Part shown: piece after piece, positions 57,946 to 64,000 of the stretch
Layout of the letters: every line of letters begins with the position of its first letter
Position numbering within the stretch: position 1 is the first letter of the stretch
Assembly: GCF_030247195.1 (NCBI RefSeq)
Contig: NC_080672.1
Coordinates: 403,513,037-403,577,036 of the forward strand
Reading direction: 5' to 3'
Origin: Topomyia yanbarensis
Taxonomy: Eukaryota > Arthropoda > Insecta > Diptera > Culicidae
Length of the DNA: 64,000 nucleotides
The notes under the pieces: generated by a model
Seen by the model: only the letters and a program-made list of their open reading frames with translations
Database searches by the model: none
What the model was told of the DNA's origin: nothing
Made by a program: the position numbers and the translations under genes

Positions 57946-60008
57946 ATCGGGGTCTGGAGTAGATGATGGAGCTGTTTGGGCTTTGCTCGACAATATGGCT
58001 AATTTTGGCATCGCTGCGATGATGGTAATACCGGAGTTAGTTCGTTGGGAGTGGCCTTGATGATTCTTTCTTATATGACAAGACTTCGGGTTCAATTCCC
58101 GATCAATCTAGGATATTCCCAGTTGGGAGTTTCTCTTGACTGCCTTGGGTTAGTGGTAGATTAGTTTGAGGTCTGACGTTGATGATTAGGGCATTGCAAA
58201 AAATTTTTTTTTTTTAATTCTCAAAGGCCCCCCCTCTCATATTGTGACAAATGTCAAAGTAAGCTCAGATGCCAAATTTCACATCATTTGGACAATTTTA
58301 GACCCCCGCCCACTTCGCTTGAAATTTTTTGAAATTGGTACTATGGGAAAATATGCAGGAAAAATACATCAAATGATATAACTTTTGAAGTAGCAATCAG
58401 AAAATTACAATTTATACCTCTTTTGAGAGGAAATAATCTAAGTATTTGAATGAAGATATATTTGTTTCTTGGAAAATACGGGAAAGTTGGGTACTGGGTC
58501 ATTTTGGCCCCAAAATCCCCTATTTTTAATGATTTTTCTGCTCCGTGAGGCAAATCATACATATTTTGTAGTTTTTCTAATGTAAAAAAATCTCGGAAAT
58601 CAAACGGAACCTTTTTGACCTTAGTTCGAATACGAGAAGTTGGGGTTATAGGGCTTTTTGCCAGTCATATTAAGTTTTATCATTTTCTCATGCATATATC
58701 TCTATTATTCTTCAATCAATTTTCATAAAATGTAACTTATTGAACGTGTAAAATTCTGAGGAATAAAACAAAAATAAAAACGTTAAAGGTAAAATTCAGA
58801 AACATCAAACTTTTTGATATTTACTCTACAAATCTCATTTTTTCATTATTTGTCCTAATACCTCAACTTCCCCTATTTTTCCAGGAATGAAACTTTTCTC
58901 ATGTGATCCCTAAGCATATTTTACACTAAAAGTAGTAAATTAAATAAGAATTTTGTTGTTAAATGGAGTTAATATGTGCGATTTTATGATAAAAATGTGA
59001 AATCGACACTATGTCAGATAATTTGATGTTCCTGAATTAAGGTAACGTATCTATTTTTGTTATAATCCTAAGAATTTTCCACGTTCAACAAGGTATAGTT
59101 TATGAAAATTGAGTGAAGAATAATAGAGATATATTCACGAGAAAATGATGAAGTTTAATATGAATTTCAAAAGGCCATTTAACCCCAACTTCTCGTATTC
59201 GGACTAAGGTCAAAAGGGTTCCGTTCGATTTCTGAGTTTTTTTTACATTAGAAAAACTACAAAATATGTATGATTTGCATCACGGAGCAGAAATTAAAAA
59301 TAGGGGATTTTGGGGCCAAAATGACCCAGTACCCCACTTTCCCGTATTTTTCCAGAAACAAATATATCTCCATTCAAATACTAAGATTATTTCCTTCCGA
59401 AAGAGGTATAAATTTTAATTTTCTGATGGCTACTTCAAAAGTTATAGCATTTAATGTATTTTTCCTCCATATTTTCCCATAGTACCAATTTCAAAAAATT
59501 TCAAGCGAAGTGGGCGGGGGTCTAAAATTGTCCAAATGATGTGAAATTTGGCATCTGAGCTTACTTTGACATTTGTCACAATATGAGAGGGGGGGTCTTT
59601 GAGAACTCAAAAAAAATTTTTTTTTTCAATGCCCTATTGATGATATAAATCGGCTAGGCTCTGCACTGCCACCATACTCGATACTTTCCATCTTTGTATG
59701 TGGTAGTAGCGATATCTTGGTCAGGCGGGAGGAGTGCAGAAAATTGCAGATATTGGGCTCAATTCCCGATTCCATCAAGCATCTTCCCGGGATGGAAATT
59801 TGCTTGATGAACTCTGGTTGTTTGCGAAATATTTGAAGCCTATCTGGTTGCGGTCTTTTGAAGGAAAATCCATGTCTGAACTGTTAACCAGTCCGTATTT
59901 GTTTTGTTCACTGGTTTAGCCATGTGTAAAAATATCAATTATCTATTAGATAAATCGTCCATCTCACACCTTTGTAGGGGTATGAGGTGGGACCATCATC
60001 ATCATCAT
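57946..60008 (+). mobile_element. SINE-like insert inside D copy 7
   Basis: It interrupts the D word CCATGCCTTCAG|TTGGACCAAT, which resumes as GCTGGACCAATTAAC. Removing the nested hAT MITE leaves about 0.6 kb. Two tRNA-like box-B motifs occur: GGGTTCAATTCCCGATC at 58088-58104 (fits GWTCRANNC) and GGGCTCAATTCCCGATT at 59755-59771. A candidate box A, TGGCCTTGATG, lies about 36 bases before the first. It ends in an (ATC)n run at 59994-60010. I read it as a dimeric or extended SINE with a microsatellite tail; box A is weak and the target duplication is not clear. Confidence 0.45.
58187..59636 (+). mobile_element. hAT-type palindromic MITE with 8-bp duplication
   Basis: Begins TAGGGCATTG and ends CAATGCCCTA. 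It is flanked by TTGATGAT at 58179-58186 and again at 59637-59644. The arms are inverted copies over about 650 bases: GGGGCCAAAATGACCCAGTA on the right matches the complement of TACTGGGTCATTTTGGCCCC on the left, and a GTGGGCGGGGGTC block matches likewise. Only about 165 bp in the middle are unpaired. The 8-bp duplication and TAGGG ends are those of hAT transposons. No transposase. As RNA it would form a hairpin of more than 600 bp. Confidence 0.93.
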
Positions 60009-60765
60009 CAGCTGGACCAATTAACAAAATCCGCTCATACCTATTAGACAACACGTCTCATGGCGACATGACCGGGAACCCTATCGATATAAGGGATCCC
60101 AATCTGCCAGAGTTTTAACCGCACACCGAAAATTTGATATCAGAGGTTCGCGCGACCATTCAGGAAATATGTTACAAAATCACGTCAGCGTACAAACGTT
60201 AGAGTTCCTCGCGATTTTCCAAGCAACCTACGCCCACGAACTCGCAAACATGATTACACCCCGGTGATAAGGTGAACGTCTCAACACTCAAACTTACCAA
60301 CGCGATCTCAAGCGTCAACCTACAAACTCCCGCGCCCGCCATCATGAGTCGGGATCATCCGGAAGTCTCTATCCTCGGTACCAACAGTTTAGGTCCATAT
60401 TAATTATAAAAAAATAAATTGAAAAATTAAGAAAAAATAACCCATATCCACTAGACCACACGTTCTACGGCGACATGACTGGGAACTCTAGTGATATGGA
60501 AGAACCCGCTTTCTTCTAGAATCTGAACCGTACGCGAAAAAATAAGTATCAGATTCACGGTCCACGCACGATCATTCTAGAACACACGCGTATATGCGAA
60601 AGGCACACGGTTATAAAATAGAATTTATACACGCGAAGTTATATACACGTTAGCACACGCGACATACAAACGCACACGCGATCGAACACGTCAACGAACA
60701 AATGCTCGAGCCCTTCGCGATGATACACGCTATCGCGAGTCCCTATCGACTGTCATTTTCCTGAA
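60009..60765 (+). mobile_element. Element D copy 7, body
   Basis: Resumes at GCTGGACCAATTAAC. It contains ACCGGGAACCCTATCGATAT (about 60070) and AACTCTAGTGATATGGAAGA (about 60483), spacing about 410, then TTTATACACGCGAAGTTATA and CCCTTCGCGATGATACACGC. It breaks off at about 60765 before the 3' module. Confidence 0.85.
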
Positions 60766-60954
60766 ATGAAAACAATTCTAGTTTATTTTGAACTATTGTC
60801 AGTACTTTTAAATTATTCACATCATAGGCCCGTATACATTTAAAAAACTAGGATTTGCATCTAAATTTTTATGTTACGTTTACTTTAGGTCGGTTCATAT
60901 TGCCAAATATACACGAAAAAAGAGTTGCGCAAAATTTAGTAACTATACAACAAC
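60766..60954. other. Spacer between D copies
   Basis: No recognised feature. Confidence 0.5.
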
Positions 60955-61200
60955 TTTTCCTCCCCTAGGTTGATGGGTTTGCAGACATCATCAAGCATAT
61001 GTCGTGCATGAGTTCTGAAGAACCTCTGATAGATAATTGCTTTATAATGGTTATTGCATTATACCTCGATAGTGGTGCAACGAGGAAACCGATAGGACTA
61101 ATGGGCCTTTTTTATGTTTTGTGTTTTTTTTCATATTTTGCATCAGCCCAAACTAACGATCAACCATTACGTGCGGTTACCCCAATTCGGTAAATAAGAC
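60955..61200 (+). mobile_element. Element D copy 8, 5' module
   Basis: CCTCCCCTAGGTTGATGGGT, CAGACATCATCAAGCAT, the hairpin CCTCGATAGTGGTGCAACGAGG's two halves at about 61063-61084, and the T-run after GGGCC. It resembles D copy 3's 5' module more than that of copies 5 and 7, so at least two 5' subtypes exist. Confidence 0.75.
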
Positions 61201-61285
61201 ACATTTTTGTGAAAAATCGAGTGTTAGTACATTTATCCAATTTCCATATAATAATGCAACAATTGAACAATATTTTCTCAAAATT

Positions 61286-61714
61286 TCATTGCAAAATACT
61301 GAAAGTTGAACGAGTGACAAAGAGTCTCCGGAGGCGCCTCTTTGAAAACTTCTTTTACGGTGTACATCGTAACTTAAATTCTACTGGACCAATCGTTTTG
61401 AAATTTTGCATAGTTCTTCTGCACAACATTTCTCAGGTAATGATGGGAGCTTCTTATTTTTTCTCGTCCTTTTTTTTAATTTTTTGTGGCACTTTGAAGC
61501 TAAAACCCCGATTTTTGCTAACAAAAAAGGTAACATGTTTTATAAAAATAATAATATTTTTGTAAAAGGCTTCCGTAGTTCCCTGGACGTTCATGTGAAG
61601 AACTGTGCAAAATTTCAGAACGATTGGTCCAGGAGATTTTGAGTTATAGTGTACACCGCAATTTTTCGAGGTGCCTCGTGAAGATTCATTCACCAAATTT
61701 TCAAGATTTTGCGA
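61286..61714 (+). mobile_element. K: palindromic MITE inside D copy 8
   Basis: GGTGTACATCGTAACTTAAA and CTGGACCAATCGTTTTGAAA in the left arm are answered by their complements near 61610-61665 (TTCAGAACGATTGGTCCAGG; GTTATAGTGTACACCGC). The outer arms run through GGAGGCGCCTC / GAGGTGCCTC. The loop is about 100 bp. It lies between the 5' module and the body of D copy 8. No coding. Confidence 0.75.
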
Positions 61715-61807
61715 TAACAATTAAGGAAAATGTTCAAATGCCGCTTTATTGTATGGAAATTGACTAAATAGATCAACACTTTCTGTATCGTCAAAAACAA
61801 CGATATA

Positions 61808-62696
61808 CGATCTAAAACATTATGAAGCAGTCACGTCCGAAAGTCCTACCCTCGGCCCTAGCAGCATAAACATATGACGCTCACATCCACTAAACAACTC
61901 ATGTTCTTCTGGCATACACAATTAATAAACTATAAATGCGGTCTCAAGCAGAAGCCTACAAACGCTCATGTTCGCACGGTAATGAATGGGTCACGTTCGG
62001 AAATCCACCTTCTGTCCTAGCAGCCTAGGTCTATACCCTCAGTTCGGCCAATCACAAAATTAAACTCATCTACTATACAACACGTTCCATGGTGACATGA
62101 CAGGGAACTCTAGTGATATGGAAGAACTCACTCTCTTCTAGCACCTGAACCGTACAATGAAAATTAAGTATCAGATTCACGGTCCGCGCGATCATCCAAG
62201 AACACACTCGAATATGTGAATGAACACCCAGTTATAAAATCGAATTTAAGCATACACACTCCCCGCGATCGAACACGACATACAAGCTCCCACGGGATCG
62301 AACACGTTAAGTTACAAACGCCCGAGCCGTTTGCGATTATACACAAAGCCGAACATGCAATCGCGATCATCCAAGCACAACTACGCCCTAGATTTCGCAA
62401 ACACAAGAACACCCCTAAATTTTAGTGAACGCTTGTAATCTGATTAACGGGTTCTCAAGTGTGCACAAATAAATGCTCATTCCCGCGCGATAGTAAAGTT
62501 CCATCGCCCGCTCATAGCTGAACCGTACATTGCATTCAGAATCACGATCCGCCTTATTTGGTCTTAAGCAGTTGGCCTTAAGCAGTGTTTTAGTGGGTGA
62601 CATTTCCCGTCTCGTCTGCAATTGTAGTGGGTGATTCTTACGGGAAACCTTTCCGAGAATCTAGCTCTACAGCTCCAGTAGGACAACTCTCGAAAA
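61808..62696 (+). mobile_element. Element D copy 8, body and 3' end
   Basis: Resumes at GAAGCAGTCACGTCCGAAAG. One and a half tandem units follow (AACTCTAGTGATATGGAAGA at about 62105), ACGGTCCGCGCGATCATCC at about 62178, and then the 3' module from about 62570 (CTCGTCTGCAATTGTAGTGG; CAGTAGGACAACTCTCG), ending in an A-run at about 62689-62695. Confidence 0.85.
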
Positions 62697-63829
62697 AAAT
62701 CTTCCGACTTTAAAAATAGCGTTATATATCATAATCGTAAGCAAGCACAAAATATATAACCAAACAGTTCGGAATAAACCAATTTGCTGCTGTACACTTC
62801 ACCGTAAACACATTGTGAATGCAAACCTAATCATTTTCGCACCAGAAATTAAGTCGAACTAATATCTCAGTAAAGTGACAATAATTTGATTTTCAGCGAT
62901 ATATTTTCCGAGTTTCAGCTAAAAAACGTTACTTGTACTGAGACCTCGCAAAAGCTTTGTTTTCTGACTGCTCGGCTGTGTAGAACTTGGTAAAAATTGC
63001 GAAAAAAAGCTAAGGTTCGGTAGAACAAAATTAATGGTGCAACACCAGACGATGTTCAATTTTGCAAAGGTGTCGGTGTGGCCAGCCATTTCTGAGAAGG
63101 ATGTTTCAGTGCCCCTGATCCGTCCAAACATAGCTGAAGCGGTCATTGTAGATATTTATATCAGTAAATGCTTACTGAAATTGAAGAAATTTTTCAAATA
63201 AAATCACGCTCATGAAGAAATCATATTTTGGCCGGTTGTTTGAAGCTGCCATTACGATAAAAACCTGTTTAAATCCACATAGTGGTGCAATTGAGCCTTT
63301 TTATGCATCGAAACATTCCATTATTTGTTATTTTCAATATAAACTTGACAAAATCTTGCATTTTGATTACACTTATACATATACTTGAAATGATTTGCTG
63401 CATCCACGAAATTCGTAATCTCTTCAAATATTACTGTGTTCATTTTGAAATAATTATTTTTGTCCATCAGCTTTTTCTATTAGAAGGTAAAAAACCGCTT
63501 ACACTACAAGCAATTAAACTGTTCAGGTGTTCAGAGCGAACTTCAAATTTTAATTCGATTAAGCAAACAATGTATACTATATAATGTATATAGTTCAACA
63601 GATTGTACAGTATCGATATTAATAAACTCCCGATTGTTAAGAAACCCCGATTTCACGAACTTTTGTTCCCGAATTTGAATAAACCCATAAACCCAAGGTG
63701 TCAAACAGACAGTTCAGTGCTATTAATAGTCAATAAAAAAGGGTTCAAGTGCTATCATAATGTAGTCATAATCTAGATTGTATAGCGTAATTTACCACAT
63801 GTTGGCTATACTAAAGAAAACAGCAAAGT
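62697..63829. other. AT-rich unassigned sequence
   Basis: No recognised gene or repeat over about 1.1 kb. A plus frame at 63282-63584 shows only hydrophobic chance composition. Confidence 0.4.
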
Positions 63830-64000
63830 GAGAAATTTATATCCCATATGATCAGACAACACTGGTCACACACTCAGATCAGATTCCTACGTGCCAGTTC
63901 TGCACGAAGATGCTACACCTCAGAAAACCTTGTGGAGACACCGTCAAGGAAAATCCGAAACCACAAACAGCTGCGGAACAAAAGTACAAATGAAGGAAAT
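63830..64000 (+). pseudogene. LINE ORF1 zinc-knuckle fragment, cut by the window edge
   Basis: The plus frame reads YDQTTLVTHSDQIPTCQFC and on through HLRKPCGDTV to a stop at about 63990. A complete CX2CX4HX4C zinc knuckle lies at 63892-63933 (CQFCTKMLHLRKPC). It aligns with the relic at 28594-29300 (QTTL, PTCQFC, H). Such knuckles bind element RNA in LINE ORF1 proteins. The upstream part is not recognisable. Confidence 0.6.

Noticed and set aside
58341..59482. Two similar frames, 73 codons minus and 70 codons plus
   Set aside because: They are the same arm of the palindromic hAT MITE read from each side, not two related proteins.
1..64000. Endogenous viral sequences
   Set aside because: Looked for replicase, glycoprotein or nucleoprotein-like stretches and saw none. 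All RT-like sequence is explained by non-LTR retrotransposons.

Overview
This 64-kb window is non-coding DNA from an insect, most likely a culicine mosquito close to Aedes. That assignment rests on tRNA-derived SINEs whose head matches my recollection of the Aedes Feilai family, together with many TA- and TTAA-flanked MITEs, decayed non-LTR retrotransposons and long fold-back elements. I see no intact host protein-coding gene, rRNA, true tRNA gene or CRISPR array. The reading frames present are short and are chance frames or transposon relics.

Layout. 0.4-1.5 kb: 3' end of a non-LTR retrotransposon (minus strand) split by a TTAA-flanked MITE. 1.5-5.5 kb: more copies of that MITE, one of them split by a second, 5'-truncated LINE that still shows reverse transcriptase motifs. 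5.5 kb: a SINE. 8.2-9.9 kb: a 95-bp tandem array and a fold-back element. 10.5-12.3 and 18.6-21.6 kb: large copies of an unusual non-coding retroposon, called element D here, the second carrying a SINE flanked by a target-site duplication. 21.8-23.4 kb: a 1.6-kb palindromic element. 27.4-30.2 kb: a minus-strand D copy, a broken LINE ORF1 and a mariner-type MITE. 30.9-31.3 kb: a roughly 15-bp minisatellite. 34.3 kb: a possible recursive splice site. 35.6-36.9 kb: tandem repeats and a second mariner-type MITE. 39.0-41.9 kb: inverted 95-bp repeats and a complete D copy between perfect 27-bp direct repeats. 43-50 kb: several MITEs and another D copy. 50.5-54 kb: decayed I-type LINE (endonuclease, RT, RNase H). 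56.6-62.7 kb: a third mariner-type MITE and two D copies; one holds a SINE-like insert that itself holds a 1.45-kb palindromic hAT-type MITE with an 8-bp duplication. The right edge holds a LINE ORF1 zinc-knuckle fragment.

The most interesting system is element D. At least eight copies on both strands account for roughly 10 kb. It has a 5' module with conserved hairpins and a T-run, a body of 410-460-bp tandem units, a conserved 3' module ending in a variable A-run, no coding capacity, and one copy with a perfect long target-site duplication. This looks like a large non-autonomous retroposon mobilised by LINE machinery. The second notable point is a zero-length acceptor/donor junction at 34,355/34,356, which together with the lack of genes suggests that the window may lie inside a very large plus-strand intron. 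Family names and clade assignments come from motif recognition and memory; no database search was possible.
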